NCBI GenBank assembly: GCA_964367935.1
Contig: CAYIYZ010000001.1
Coordinates: forward strand, 124,001-188,000
DNA: 64,000 nt
DNA from: Scatomorpha sp964367935
Lineage (GTDB): Bacteria; Bacillota; Clostridia; Oscillospirales; Oscillospiraceae
Reading direction: 5' to 3'
Of the stretch, positions 41,511-50,490 are shown one piece after another; position 1 is the stretch's first letter, and every line of letters starts with the position of its first letter. The position numbers and the translations under genes are program-made. The notes under the pieces are model-generated. The model was not told the DNA's origin. It worked only from the letters and a program-made list of their open reading frames with translations, and searched no databases.

Positions 41511-43043
41511 ATGAAAAAGAAATTATCGGCGGTACTTGCGGTAACACTATTGACAGCGACATTATCCGCATGCGGAGCGCAACAGTCGGCTACACCTGTA
41601 GAGGGTGTAACGGAGGATCAGGGCATACCTGTAGAGGTGTTCGAGGCAGTACCCAGCGGGTTTTCCGTTGAGGGCGACTTTGTGGGTCAGCTTGCTCCTG
41701 CACAGACTGTGCAAATTTTCCCCGGCGCAGTGGGCGTTGTGGAGAGCGTGAACGTCGCTGTGGGCGATATGGTATATGAGGGCGATGTTCTGTTTACTAT
41801 AGACAGTGAGGGCGCGCAGTTGTCTTTAAACCAAGCTCAAAACGCCTATGATCAGGCGGTAGCAGGCATAGAGCAGGGACGCATAAACTCAGACAGGGGC
41901 GTAATAGGTGCAGAATCTGCTCATGAGCAGCTCCTTGACACGAAGGAGAGCACTCTGGAAGACATGCAAGAGCAGATAGATTCGCTTTACGATACCTATG
42001 ACGACATGTTATCTGGTCAGGCACCCACCTTGGACGATCCCTTGCCTCCCACGCAGGTAACGGCTATACGTCCGACTATGCCTACGCTCGATCCGACTGA
42101 CCCCGACTACGACAATGCGATGAAGCAGTACAATATAGACATGGTCGAATATACGGCGGCAGTTGCGACCAATCAGGGCGCAGTGGCGGCATATAATGCT
42201 CAGCTTGCGATGATAGAGGCGCAAAACGACGAGATAGAAGAGAGTTTTGAGGAGCAACTTCAGGATATGCTCGACAGCATAGGCGACTTGGAAGATGCCT
42301 ACGTCGATACGGCGGAGACCTTTGATGAGCAGATAGCGGACTCTTTGGAGTCCTTGGATATGACACTTGACGGTGTGAATATAAGCGAAAGCTCATATAA
42401 CTCACAGCTATCGAATGCCTACATAGGCATAGCGAGTGCACAACTGAAGTTGGAGGGCTATGTTATCACATCTCCGATAACCGGTACGGTGGACAGTGTG
42501 ACGGTGACGGAGGACAACATGGCGAGCTCACAGAGTGCGGCGCTAGTCATATCGAACCACGATGATTTAGAGGTCACGTTCGCTGTGAGTTCCACGGTTG
42601 TTTCCGAGCTAACGCTCGGCCAGGCGGTGACGGTATATGCTGACGATGTGCCCTATGCAGCGGAGATAAGTGAGATAGCTCCGGCGGCGAATTCACAGAC
42701 AAGGCTATACACTGTCGTTGCAAAGGTCGATGCGGCAGGCGACAGCTTACCGCTCAATACGACGGTGCTTTTGTCTTTGAATACAAAGACGGTAGCGGAC
42801 AGCATAGTTATCCCCTATGACGCTTTGAGATTCAGTTCAGACCGTACTTACGTATATGTCTATACGGACGGCAAGGCTGTGCAGACGGACGTGGAGATAG
42901 GCGATTTCAATGACACCGAGGTGGAAATACTGTCAGGACTTAGTATGGGCGACCTTGTAATAAGTACGTGGGCACAGGGACTGAGACACAATGCAAACGT
43001 GGTGTTAGCCGAGTCGCAGAGCGGCACGGATAGCGGAAATTGA
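41511..43043 (+). CDS. RND efflux periplasmic adaptor (membrane fusion) lipoprotein
   Basis: A 510-aa HlyD/AcrA-like adaptor. The signal peptide ends in a lipobox (LSACGA). An N-terminal barrel/lipoyl half (VEGDFVGQLAPAQTVQIFPG onwards) is followed by a long helical region (about 105-300) with an unusual Pro/Asp/Thr-rich loop in its middle, then the second lipoyl half (GYVITSPITGTVDSVTV) and the membrane-proximal domain. It links the RND pump to the cell exterior in a Gram-positive setting, where no outer membrane channel exists. Confidence 0.9.
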   Translation: MKKKLSAVLAVTLLTATLSACGAQQSATPVEGVTEDQGIPVEVFEAVPSGFSVEGDFVGQLAPAQTVQIFPGAVGVVESVNVAVGDMVYEGDVLFTIDSEGAQLSLNQAQNAYDQAVAGIEQGRINSDRGVIGAESAHEQLLDTKESTLEDMQEQIDSLYDTYDDMLSGQAPTLDDPLPPTQVTAIRPTMPTLDPTDPDYDNAMKQYNIDMVEYTAAVATNQGAVAAYNAQLAMIEAQNDEIEESFEEQLQDMLDSIGDLEDAYVDTAETFDEQIADSLESLDMTLDGVNISESSYNSQLSNAYIGIASAQLKLEGYVITSPITGTVDSVTVTEDNMASSQSAALVISNHDDLEVTFAVSSTVVSELTLGQAVTVYADDVPYAAEISEIAPAANSQTRLYTVVAKVDAAGDSLPLNTTVLLSLNTKTVADSIVIPYDALRFSSDRTYVYVYTDGKAVQTDVEIGDFNDTEVEILSGLSMGDLVISTWAQGLRHNANVVLAESQSGTDSGN

Positions 43044-43050
43044 GGCGCAC

Positions 43051-46000
43051 ATGGGATTAACTAAGCTAATATTGCGCCGTCCCGTAACGACGGCTATGCT
43101 ACTTATCAGCGTTTTATTGTTCGGCATGAGCTCGCTCGCGGGCTTTAGGCTTGCGTTTATGCCGACGATGGAAATGCCGACCTACATAGTGTTCACAAGT
43201 TACATGGGTGCCGATCCCGAGGCGGTGGACGAGAACGTCACCCAGCCTATAGAGGATATAGGTAAAGGCTTAAATGGCTTTACACAGGTGAGTTCCGTGT
43301 CGAACGAGGGCAGTTCCATGGTCATACTGCAGTTTGACTTCGATGTTGACTCGGAGCAGACGTATTCGGATATATCGGCGGCACTTGACAGGGTATTTTT
43401 GCCCGAAGATGCGTCGGATCCCATCATATTTGAGTTTTCATCCTCGGCGATGCCCGTTATGACGCTGTCGGTCAGCACGCAGACAGGCGCAGATACCTTG
43501 CTGTATACGGACGAGATACTTGTACCTGCGCTTGATGCGATACAGGGTGTGTCTGAGGTCTCTGTAAGTGGCGGTGTTCAGGGCTATGTGAGTGTACGAT
43601 TGAAAGAGGAAGCACTCGCCATGTACGATGTGTCAGCGGACACGGTGACGAATATCATATCGAGTTCGGACTTTGTCATGCCCATAGGCGACGTGGATCA
43701 GGGCAGTCAGAATATAAATGTAATGTCTGTGTCGAGCATAGATAATTTGTCGGAGCTATCGGCATTGCCCGTACCCACGGGCACAGGCAATCTGCTCACG
43801 GTCTCGGACTTTGCGGATATTAACTTAGAGGCGACACGAGCTACAAGCCTGAGTAGGTACATGGGCAGTGAGGATATCTCGATAAATATAACACCTGCAC
43901 AGGATGCGGATCAGGTGGAGCTTGCGGAGCTTATAAAGGCAGAGGTGGACTATCTTCTCGCCGATAATGCGGATATAGATGTAGTGTACACCTATGATGC
44001 GAGTCTGGACATAATGGACAGTCTTGTAACAGTGTTTCAGACTATGCTGATAAGTATTGCGCTTTGTATGATAGTGCTGTTTTTCTTCTTCGGTGACTTG
44101 AGAGCTAGCCTCATAGTCGGTAGCTCTATACCGCTGTCCTTGCTCATAACACTCATAGCTATGAGTGCATCCGGCTTTGACCTCAATATAGTAACTGCGA
44201 CGTCCTTGGTAATCGCCATAGGCATGATGGTGGATAACTCCATAGTCGTGTTGGAGAGCATGTTCAAGGTCAAGGAGACGGTAGAAGACTATACACAAGC
44301 GGCTTTAGAGGGTTGTCGTTCCGTAGGAGCATCGGTTACGGCATCTACTATCACGACAGTGGTTGTGTACTTGCCCTTGGCCTTTGTGGGCGGTATATCG
44401 GGCGAACTGTTCAGCGAGCTTGCGCTTACCATCATCTACGCTATGATAGCGTCCGTCCTATCGGCATTGACTCTTGTGCCTTTGCTATTTGTTAAGCTAA
44501 AGCCGGTCGAGAAGAAGGGCACTTATGTGGAGCGTATGATGACAGCTACGCTGAACGGTTATGACAAGATCATAAGGCGTGTCATAAATAAGAAGGCTCT
44601 GGCGGTAATAGTGGCGGTGCTGTGTCTTATAGGCTCGGGTGCGATGCTTACGCAGATCCCCATAGATCCTATGCCAGCTACCTCGGGCACTTCTGTCACC
44701 ATAGCGGCGAGCTTTAAGCCGGGCACGAAGATAGAGGTCATAGACGAGAAGATATCTGTGATAGAAGCGGATGTAGCGGAGGACGATAGGGTCGAGAGCT
44801 ATTCCGTGTCGGGCAGTGGCAGCAGTGCGACGGTAACTGCATATTTAAAGGACGATGTAGTAGCAGCTGACGTAGAGCTTGAGTATAAAGAGCGCTATAT
44901 GGGTCTTGCGGATATGACGGTAGAAGTGAGCGAGCAGAGCTCTATGGCTATGCCGTCGGACTCGGGCACGACGGACATATTTGCGGCGAGTGTAACGGTC
45001 AGCGGCACGGAGTACAGCGCTGTAAAGGCTGCGGCCGAGGACATGACGAGTAAGCTGTACGAGATAGAGGGCGTGACAGAGGTACAATCAGTGCTGTCGG
45101 ACGGCAGTGTATCCTTAGATATAGAAGTTGACCCCTTGCTTGCGTACAGGTACGGCACGAACAGTGCCGCCGTCATAGGCGCTGTGAGCATGGCGACAAA
45201 CGGCAAGGACGCAGGCGTGATAAACCTACAGGATCAGGAGTACGACATAAAGGTGGAGTACCGTGAGGGCGATTACGACACGGTCACACAGCTGTTGAAT
45301 TTACCCATAGATACACCAACGGGTACGGTGATGCTGAGCGAAATAGCCGAGGTGCGTTTTTCGGATACGGCTGTAAGTATAGACAGGTCAAACGGCAAGT
45401 ACTATATAGATCTACGTCCGCAGTACAAGGCGGAGTATGCTTCGACAGTGTTTGCGGATATAGCGGAGCTTGAAGCGGAAGCGTACTACAGGAACGTAGC
45501 TGTGGGCGAGGAGGTCACTCGCAATGTGTTTGACGGTGAGATAGATGCCCTTATATTTGCGATATTCATTTCTATATATCTCGTGTTCACGGTCATGGCG
45601 ATACAGTTCGAGTCACCTCGATTTTCATTCATGGTAATGACGAGCGTCATTTACTGTTTCATAGGCTCGGTGGCGTTGTTGTTCATTTTCAATCAGGAGA
45701 TTTCTATGATATCACTCATGGGTATAATGATGCTTGTGGGAATAGCTGTTAATAACGGCATCTTGTTTGTGGATACGACAAATCAGATGCGTCAGGAGGG
45801 CATGGAGGTAAATGAGGCATTGGTAGCGAGTGGTAAGCTTAGGATGCGCCCGATACTCATGACGACCTTGACGACTATCCTGTCGATGGTACCTGTGTCC
45901 TTGGGCATAGGTCAGGCGGGTGAGGTTCTGCAGAGTATGGGACTTGTCATCATAGGCGGTCTGCTCACCTCAACCATACTGGTCTTACTGCTCATCCCGA

Positions 46001-46089
46001 CGTTCTATCTTATCATCGGCAAGAAGGACAAGAGCGAGAAAAAGCCGAGGAGACTGAGAAAATCAAAAGCAGACACGGCGACACAATAA
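43051..46089 (+). CDS. RND-family efflux permease (AcrB/HAE1-like)
   Basis: A 1012-aa proton-driven pump with the twofold RND plan: helix 1 at about 12-32, large extracytoplasmic loop, helices 2-6 (about 335-465), helix 7 near 520, second large loop and helices 8-12 (about 835-990). Family motifs include GADPEAVDENVTQPIE and the helix 4 region IAIGMMVDNSIVVLESM with its charged Asp. It starts 7 bp after the adaptor gene. Likely exports amphiphilic compounds; specificity is unknown. Confidence 0.94.
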   Translation: MGLTKLILRRPVTTAMLLISVLLFGMSSLAGFRLAFMPTMEMPTYIVFTSYMGADPEAVDENVTQPIEDIGKGLNGFTQVSSVSNEGSSMVILQFDFDVDSEQTYSDISAALDRVFLPEDASDPIIFEFSSSAMPVMTLSVSTQTGADTLLYTDEILVPALDAIQGVSEVSVSGGVQGYVSVRLKEEALAMYDVSADTVTNIISSSDFVMPIGDVDQGSQNINVMSVSSIDNLSELSALPVPTGTGNLLTVSDFADINLEATRATSLSRYMGSEDISINITPAQDADQVELAELIKAEVDYLLADNADIDVVYTYDASLDIMDSLVTVFQTMLISIALCMIVLFFFFGDLRASLIVGSSIPLSLLITLIAMSASGFDLNIVTATSLVIAIGMMVDNSIVVLESMFKVKETVEDYTQAALEGCRSVGASVTASTITTVVVYLPLAFVGGISGELFSELALTIIYAMIASVLSALTLVPLLFVKLKPVEKKGTYVERMMTATLNGYDKIIRRVINKKALAVIVAVLCLIGSGAMLTQIPIDPMPATSGTSVTIAASFKPGTKIEVIDEKISVIEADVAEDDRVESYSVSGSGSSATVTAYLKDDVVAADVELEYKERYMGLADMTVEVSEQSSMAMPSDSGTTDIFAASVTVSGTEYSAVKAAAEDMTSKLYEIEGVTEVQSVLSDGSVSLDIEVDPLLAYRYGTNSAAVIGAVSMATNGKDAGVINLQDQEYDIKVEYREGDYDTVTQLLNLPIDTPTGTVMLSEIAEVRFSDTAVSIDRSNGKYYIDLRPQYKAEYASTVFADIAELEAEAYYRNVAVGEEVTRNVFDGEIDALIFAIFISIYLVFTVMAIQFESPRFSFMVMTSVIYCFIGSVALLFIFNQEISMISLMGIMMLVGIAVNNGILFVDTTNQMRQEGMEVNEALVASGKLRMRPILMTTLTTILSMVPVSLGIGQAGEVLQSMGLVIIGGLLTSTILVLLLIPTFYLIIGKKDKSEKKPRRLRKSKADTATQ

Positions 46090-46098
46090 AATAATTGC

Positions 46099-46134
46099 AA
46101 AACACCCCGACGCTCAAATGTGTCGGGGTGTTTT
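46099..46134 (+). terminator. Terminator after the efflux operon (left copy of a duplicated hairpin)
   Basis: AAAACACCCCGAC/GTCGGGGTGTTTT with loop GCTCAAATGT. A 26-bp core is repeated exactly at 46605-46630. Confidence 0.88.
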
Positions 46135-46600
46135 CGCCAGTCTGTTTTTCCGAGTTTCCATTGCAATTATGCTTGGGTGTGTTATAATTGTTTGGTACAG
46201 GGTATTTATATAATGGTTATGGAGGTTAATATTATGAAAAATTTTAAAATTATTGGCACATTGGCTTTAGTAAGTGTTTTGATTGGACAACGATTTTTAG
46301 AACTGTCTGACCTTGCATTTGGGCTAGGTTATGGAATAGCGATAGGCACACTAATTTTGAGTTGCATACCTAAAGAAAAATATGAACAAATCAAATCATT
46401 CAAGAAAAGTTTATTTGCAAGATAGTCTGTATGTTATGAGTAGGGGCGGATATCATCCGCCCGAACTCCACGACTCCAATCAAATGCCATTATCACAATA
46501 CGGTAAAATTGTAGATGAGAGAGCGGGCGGATGATATCCGCCCCTACGTTATCGGTGATAATCGGTTCAATGAAACGGTGGGTACCTCTTCGCCGGTCTA
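46135..46600. repeat. Probable diverged terminator-flanked insertion (case D) with cargo ORF
   Basis: The segment lies between two copies of one terminator and ends CGGTCTA directly against the right copy, as other elements end in CAGTCTA. It contains a 63-aa ORF and, at 46439-46463 and 46526-46549, a 24-bp inverted repeat (GTAGGGGCGGATATCATCCG type arms). The rest, including 46426-46600, holds no other gene. Confidence 0.55.
46234..46425 (+). CDS. Small two-helix membrane protein, function unknown
   Basis: A 63-aa peptide with two hydrophobic stretches (about 6-19 and 29-45) and a basic C-terminus. ATGGAGG lies 8 bases before ATG 46234, a convincing initiation site. Ile codons are mixed ATT/ATA. 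It sits inside the segment bounded by duplicated terminators and may be cargo of that insertion. I do not recognise a family. Confidence 0.55.
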   Translation: MKNFKIIGTLALVSVLIGQRFLELSDLAFGLGYGIAIGTLILSCIPKEKYEQIKSFKKSLFAR

Positions 46601-46634
46601 AAAGCACCCCGACGCTCAAATGTGTCGGGGCTTT
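46600..46634. terminator. Right copy of the duplicated efflux-operon terminator
   Basis: Same loop and CCCCGAC/GTCGGGG stem as at 46099-46134; flanks differ (AAAGCA and CTTTATTT). No gene ends immediately before it apart from the 63-aa ORF 175 bp upstream. Confidence 0.75.
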
Positions 46635-46727
46635 ATTTGTTTGTTATAAAACCGAAAGAAAATGTTCGGTGTTCACTGTTGCAATGTGCTAAAATTAAGA
46701 GAATTCAAATAATAGGAGGGAAGAAAA

Positions 46728-48050
46728 ATGCAACAGATTAAGTTCAGGGAGTTTCCGAATTTCGGTGTGCTTTCATCGATGAAAGTGGTCGTAAGCGGAG
46801 TAAATATCGCCTGCCCCTACGCAGGTTGTATAATGGCGGAGATGGGCGCACAGGTCGTGCAGATAGAGCAGCCGCATGTACCTTGCTCATCAAGGGGTAA
46901 CTACGGCAACGCTCAGGAGCATAGGAATATGTATTCCTTAACCCTCAATAACGGTACGGAGCGAGGCAAGGCGGTGTTTGAGAAGCTCATGCAGTGGGCA
47001 GATGTGTTCATAGTATCGGGACGCCCCGGTGCATTGGCAAAGCGTGGCTTCACGGACGAGTATTTATGGACGCTCAACCCGAAACTCGGCATAGTGCATG
47101 TCTCGGGCTACGGTCAATACGGACCCTATAAGGACAAGGCGTCCTATGACGTTTCAGGACAAGCGATGGGCGGCTACATGTACTTAAATGGCGAGAGTCC
47201 GACCTCGAGCCCCTTGAAGGTAAATCCTTATCTGTCTGACTATGTGACGGCATTTAACGCCTGCATCTGCGCTCTTTCCTTGTTCATAAAGGCGAAAGAA
47301 ACCGGCGAGGGCGACAGCGCTGACATAGCGCAGTACGAGCATATGTTCAAGCTCTTGGGCGGCTATGTTCCCGACTGGATACACCGTGGTTTCCCGGGGC
47401 CGGGCGAGCCTGTAAAATGGCGTACGGGTAATGTGTCTGATATGGCTGCAGGTTTCTCCTTCTACGATTGTAAGGACGGCACCATATTCATAGGCATGGT
47501 GGGAGCGGGTCCTATAAATGGCGGTTATCCATTGGTAGGCCTTCCGAAGCCGGGCACAACCGACCCCGAGCTTTTTGCGGGCATGACAGGTATGCTAAAG
47601 CATTTACCGGCAGGTCAGCGCATAGAGGCTGCTATAACTAAGTTCTGTGCAGAGCGTACGGTAGCGGAGGTCGAGGTAGCTATGAACGGTGCCGGTGTAC
47701 CTAACCAGAAAGCGTATACTCCGGCGGACATATTGGCGGACGAGCATTATAAGGTGCGTGAGAACATTATTTCCTGGGAAGATACGGTGTACGGTGAGAT
47801 GACAGGTATAGGTGTCATCAATAAGTTTAAGAAGAACCCCTCAGAGTTTGTAGCGCCTGCACCTTTGTTTGGCGAGCACAGTCGTGAGATAATATCCTCT
47901 TTAGGCTTTGATGATGAGTTTATAGATGAAATGTTTGCGGCGGGCGAGACTTCGTATATGGACGCTAAGGCGACGGCAGAACGTTGGAGACTTAGGGAAT
48001 GGGGCTTCTTCTGGGACGAAAATCAGAAGACACGCTTGGGCTTGGAATAG
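46728..48050 (+). CDS. Family III CoA-transferase, BaiF/CaiB-like
   Basis: A 440-aa class III (formyl-CoA/carnitine-type) CoA-transferase. The N-terminus FPNFGVLSSMKVVVSGVNIA matches the opening pattern of CaiB and BaiF, followed by NPKLGIVHVSGYGQYG, ASYDVSGQAMGGYM, the likely catalytic Asp in GDSADIAQYE (Asp 169 of CaiB by position), and INKFKKNPSEF near the C-terminus. From memory, closest overall is BaiF of bile-acid-dehydroxylating clostridia, then carnitine CaiB. GGAGGGAAG precedes ATG 46728. It transfers CoA between acids; which acids is not known. An SDR gene follows by 9 bp. Confidence 0.88.
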   Translation: MQQIKFREFPNFGVLSSMKVVVSGVNIACPYAGCIMAEMGAQVVQIEQPHVPCSSRGNYGNAQEHRNMYSLTLNNGTERGKAVFEKLMQWADVFIVSGRPGALAKRGFTDEYLWTLNPKLGIVHVSGYGQYGPYKDKASYDVSGQAMGGYMYLNGESPTSSPLKVNPYLSDYVTAFNACICALSLFIKAKETGEGDSADIAQYEHMFKLLGGYVPDWIHRGFPGPGEPVKWRTGNVSDMAAGFSFYDCKDGTIFIGMVGAGPINGGYPLVGLPKPGTTDPELFAGMTGMLKHLPAGQRIEAAITKFCAERTVAEVEVAMNGAGVPNQKAYTPADILADEHYKVRENIISWEDTVYGEMTGIGVINKFKKNPSEFVAPAPLFGEHSREIISSLGFDDEFIDEMFAAGETSYMDAKATAERWRLREWGFFWDENQKTRLGLE

Positions 48051-48059
48051 GAGGTCTCT

Positions 48060-48845
48060 ATGAACAGACTTCAAGACAAGGTCTGCCTAATAACGGGTGC
48101 AAGTTCGGGCATAGGCGCAAAGGCTGCGGAAGTTTTTGCACGCGAGGGTGCGAAGGTGGTCATAGCGGCACGGCGTGGCGAGCTGTTGGACGCTGTGGCG
48201 GCGAAGATTAGCGAAAAGGGCGGCGAGGCTACGGCTGTTGTTACGGATATACGTGACAAGGCGGCTGTTGATAAGCTTGTGGCTCTTTGTATGGAGAAGT
48301 ACGGCAGGATAGATGTGCTCGTCAATAACGCAGGCATAGCAAACTTTGATTTCCGGCCTGTGGATTCACATGAGGCGGATGAGCTTGAGGACTTGCTTTC
48401 GACAAATGTGAAGGGCACTATGTACGTGACACGTCTTGTAACGGAGATTTTCACAAAGCAAAAGAGCGGCAACGTGGTGATGGTAGCGTCATCAGCCGCC
48501 ATAGTGGGTAACGGCAGTGCGAGCTATGTTGCGACTAAGGGCGCTTTGGTATCTTTGTCTAAGCACATCGCCTTGCGCTATGCGGATAGAGAGCCGAATA
48601 TACGCTCCAATTGCTTGTGCCCGGGCACGGTGTGGACGGACATCACGAAGGGTTTTTTGGCTAAGGAGCCGAGTTACGGTGAGGCGAGCCGTGAGTTTAA
48701 TGCCGTGCTTGGCAAGCACTCTTGTTTGGAGGTCGGCATATCGAAGACGGTGGATGCGGCGAACATCTTGCTGTTTTTGGCGAGCGACGAGTCGGCAGGA
48801 CTTAACGGACAGTGCCTCGTGATGGACAAGGGCGCAACGCTTTAG
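48060..48845 (+). CDS. Short-chain dehydrogenase/reductase paired with the CoA-transferase
   Basis: A 261-aa classical SDR: cofactor motif ITGASSGIGAKAA, NNAG in VLVNNAGIANF, catalytic Ser in MVASSAA, and YxxxK in ASYVATKGAL. Arg residues after strand 2 (IAARRGE) suggest NADP(H). The family includes FabG and BaiA-type hydroxysteroid dehydrogenases. Co-transcription with the BaiF-like transferase suggests that it oxidises or reduces a hydroxyl or keto group on the same acid or CoA ester. AGGAGG lies 6 bp before ATG 48060. Confidence 0.88.
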   Translation: MNRLQDKVCLITGASSGIGAKAAEVFAREGAKVVIAARRGELLDAVAAKISEKGGEATAVVTDIRDKAAVDKLVALCMEKYGRIDVLVNNAGIANFDFRPVDSHEADELEDLLSTNVKGTMYVTRLVTEIFTKQKSGNVVMVASSAAIVGNGSASYVATKGALVSLSKHIALRYADREPNIRSNCLCPGTVWTDITKGFLAKEPSYGEASREFNAVLGKHSCLEVGISKTVDAANILLFLASDESAGLNGQCLVMDKGATL

Positions 48846-48850
48846 AATTT

Positions 48851-48889
48851 AAATAATACGGGAGGAGCGTTGCTCCTCCCGTATTATTT
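48851..48889 (+). terminator. Terminator after the SDR gene
   Basis: An 18-bp perfect stem, AAATAATACGGGAGGAGC/GCTCCTCCCGTATTATTT, with a 3-nt loop. Its ACGGGAGGAGC arms recur in the terminator at 50491-50524. Confidence 0.88.
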
Positions 48890-48892
48890 AAG

Positions 48893-48921
48893 TGGCGAAA
48901 AACCTGTTTTTCAACAGTCTA
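48893..48921. repeat. Remnant of a terminator-flanked hairpin element
   Basis: Only the 3' end remains: GGCGAAAAACCTGTTTTTC followed by AACAGTCTA. It sits exactly between two terminators, those of the SDR gene and the convergent anti-sigma gene. Confidence 0.75.
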
Positions 48922-48922
48922 A

Positions 48923-48954
48923 TAACCGCAAGCCTCGAAAGAGGCTTGCGGTTA
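48923..48954 (-). terminator. Terminator after the anti-sigma gene
   Basis: TAACCGCAAGCCTC/GAGGCTTGCGGTTA, perfect 14-bp stem with GAAA loop. Confidence 0.85.
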
Positions 48955-48966
48955 ATTGTTTTATGT

Positions 48967-49833
48967 TCAGTGTCTAAACGCCGTGACCAACTCAAGCCAG
49001 TTGTCGTCTACTTTGAAGTATAAGCCGTGGTCAACTTTAGCATAGTTGTGACTTGTAAAGCTCACGCCTATGACCAAGCCGTTTGACAGCTTTACTTTTA
49101 GGTGTACCATGTCCTCTGCATGTTTTGAATACAGGTCGCCGATTTCACTTTCGTCTATACCTGTGTTCTCATATACACGCCCCTGTAAAAAGTCATTGTC
49201 GCCGTATTCGCTTGTGAAAAGCCCCTCGTAGAAGCTTTCTATAAACTGCCTGTCGTCTATTTTTGTGCCTTCTTCATTTTCTATGCTTATTATACTCTCC
49301 GCCGAGGAGATACCATAAACACTCAAAACCTCCTCCGCCGTTTGTTCTTCGGCATTAAAGTTTGAGCCTATTAGTGCGTGATAGTAAGTTCCGTCGCCGC
49401 TCACGGCTATCAATCTCGGAAACCAATTATATTCAGTTAAAGGGGAATTAATATAACGATACAATTTGAAAGTTTCCTTGTTTCCGTCATTGTCAACTTG
49501 TATTGTTACTTCAGTTAGATACTCACCTAACATATCCGCAGTAATACTTTCTTCTAAGTTGTAATTTTCGTAAGCCGCACTTTCGCTCGAACTGACTACA
49601 CTATATATTTTGTCGTTAAATTCGATAATCAGCTCCTGCTCAAATGGGTCTTCGTTAACACTGCTTATCCGATTAAGAATGGGTGCGGCAAATATAATGA
49701 TAGCAAGGCAAGCGGCTATGCTCGCCCACTTTACAAGGCTTTTTCTACTGCTTTTCTTCCGATAAGTTATGGCTTCGCTGACATACCTATCCGAAATCTC
49801 ACCTAAAGCTTCGGAAAACTTCTCAGCATTCAT
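48967..49833 (-). CDS. Putative membrane anti-sigma factor
   Basis: A 288-aa single-pass protein: about 35 cytoplasmic residues, one membrane helix (about 37-55, SIAACLAIIIFAAPIL) and a 230-residue extracytoplasmic domain I do not recognise. It is encoded just after, and overlapping by ATGA, a sigma-70-family gene, the standard anti-sigma arrangement. It would hold the sigma factor at the membrane until an external signal is sensed. ATG 49833 with AGAGGTG replaces a 40-codon longer frame that overlaps the sigma gene. Confidence 0.75.
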   Translation of the reverse strand: MNAEKFSEALGEISDRYVSEAITYRKKSSRKSLVKWASIAACLAIIIFAAPILNRISSVNEDPFEQELIIEFNDKIYSVVSSSESAAYENYNLEESITADMLGEYLTEVTIQVDNDGNKETFKLYRYINSPLTEYNWFPRLIAVSGDGTYYHALIGSNFNAEEQTAEEVLSVYGISSAESIISIENEEGTKIDDRQFIESFYEGLFTSEYGDNDFLQGRVYENTGIDESEIGDLYSKHAEDMVHLKVKLSNGLVIGVSFTSHNYAKVDHGLYFKVDDNWLELVTAFRH

Positions 49834-50387
49834 ATCAGCACCTCTCTTTCGCTTAGGTAGTGTTTCAGTTGCCCTCGTGTGCGTGAAAGCCTTACGGATA
49901 TGTTTTTCTCGCTCAGTCCCACTCGCTCGGCTATGTCCTTGTAAGTGTCGCAAAACCAGTACCGCCTCAGAAATATTACTCGATTTTCTTCACCTAAGCT
50001 ATCTAAAAACCCCTCAATAACACGAGTAAGCTCCTTCGCTTCAAGCTCACTTTCAACCGTGTCGGGCGAGGATAGACACGCTTCGAGTTCCGATAATGCC
50101 ACATCATAAGAGCTGTTGCGCTTTTGCGCTGTGTTAGCCTTATAGCGCCCCAGTGAAACATTCCGCACAATCTTGCAAACATAGGTAAGCAGTGGATTAG
50201 GTTTCGTCGGAGGGATGGCGTTCCACACGCCTAAGTATGCGTCATTCACACATTCTTCCGCATCTGACCGATTATTCAAAATGCCAAACGACAGCTTGTG
50301 ACATAGCTTGCCGTATTGCTTATCAAGTTCATTTATTGCCAGTTCGGAACGCTCGAAAAATAATGCAATGATTTGTTCATCTGTCAT
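49830..50387 (-). CDS. ECF-like sigma-70 family RNA polymerase sigma factor
   Basis: A 185-aa sigma factor with region 2 (LDKQYGKLCHKLSFGILNNR, DAEECVNDAYLGVWNAIPP) and region 4 (DSLGEENRVIFLRRYWF, YKDIAERVGLSEKNISVRLS), no regions 1 or 3. It redirects RNA polymerase to a stress or envelope regulon together with its membrane partner. ATG 50387 has GAGGGGCG upstream, and a promoter lies at 50442-50469. Regulon unknown. Confidence 0.92.
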   Translation of the reverse strand: MTDEQIIALFFERSELAINELDKQYGKLCHKLSFGILNNRSDAEECVNDAYLGVWNAIPPTKPNPLLTYVCKIVRNVSLGRYKANTAQKRNSSYDVALSELEACLSSPDTVESELEAKELTRVIEGFLDSLGEENRVIFLRRYWFCDTYKDIAERVGLSEKNISVRLSRTRGQLKHYLSEREVLI

Positions 50388-50441
50388 AGTTACGCCCCTC
50401 CTTCCCCTATATACTACGCTTTTAAGCAAAAACACTACACA

Positions 50442-50469
50442 ATTATAACACTTTTGACAGATCTTTCAA
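50442..50469 (-). promoter_or_regulatory. Promoter of the sigma/anti-sigma operon
   Basis: On the minus strand TTGAAA (50464-50469), 16-bp spacer, TATAAT (50442-50447). It reads as a sigma-A promoter rather than an autoregulatory ECF type. Confidence 0.7.
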
Positions 50470-50490
50470 TAAATCCGCTACCCTTACAAA

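Noticed and set aside
46728..48845. A complete bile-acid 7-alpha-dehydroxylation (bai) operon
   Set aside because: Only a BaiF-like transferase and an SDR are present; BaiB, BaiCD, BaiE, BaiG and BaiH equivalents are absent nearby. The SnoaL-like protein at 62289 is not adjacent and does not look like BaiE.
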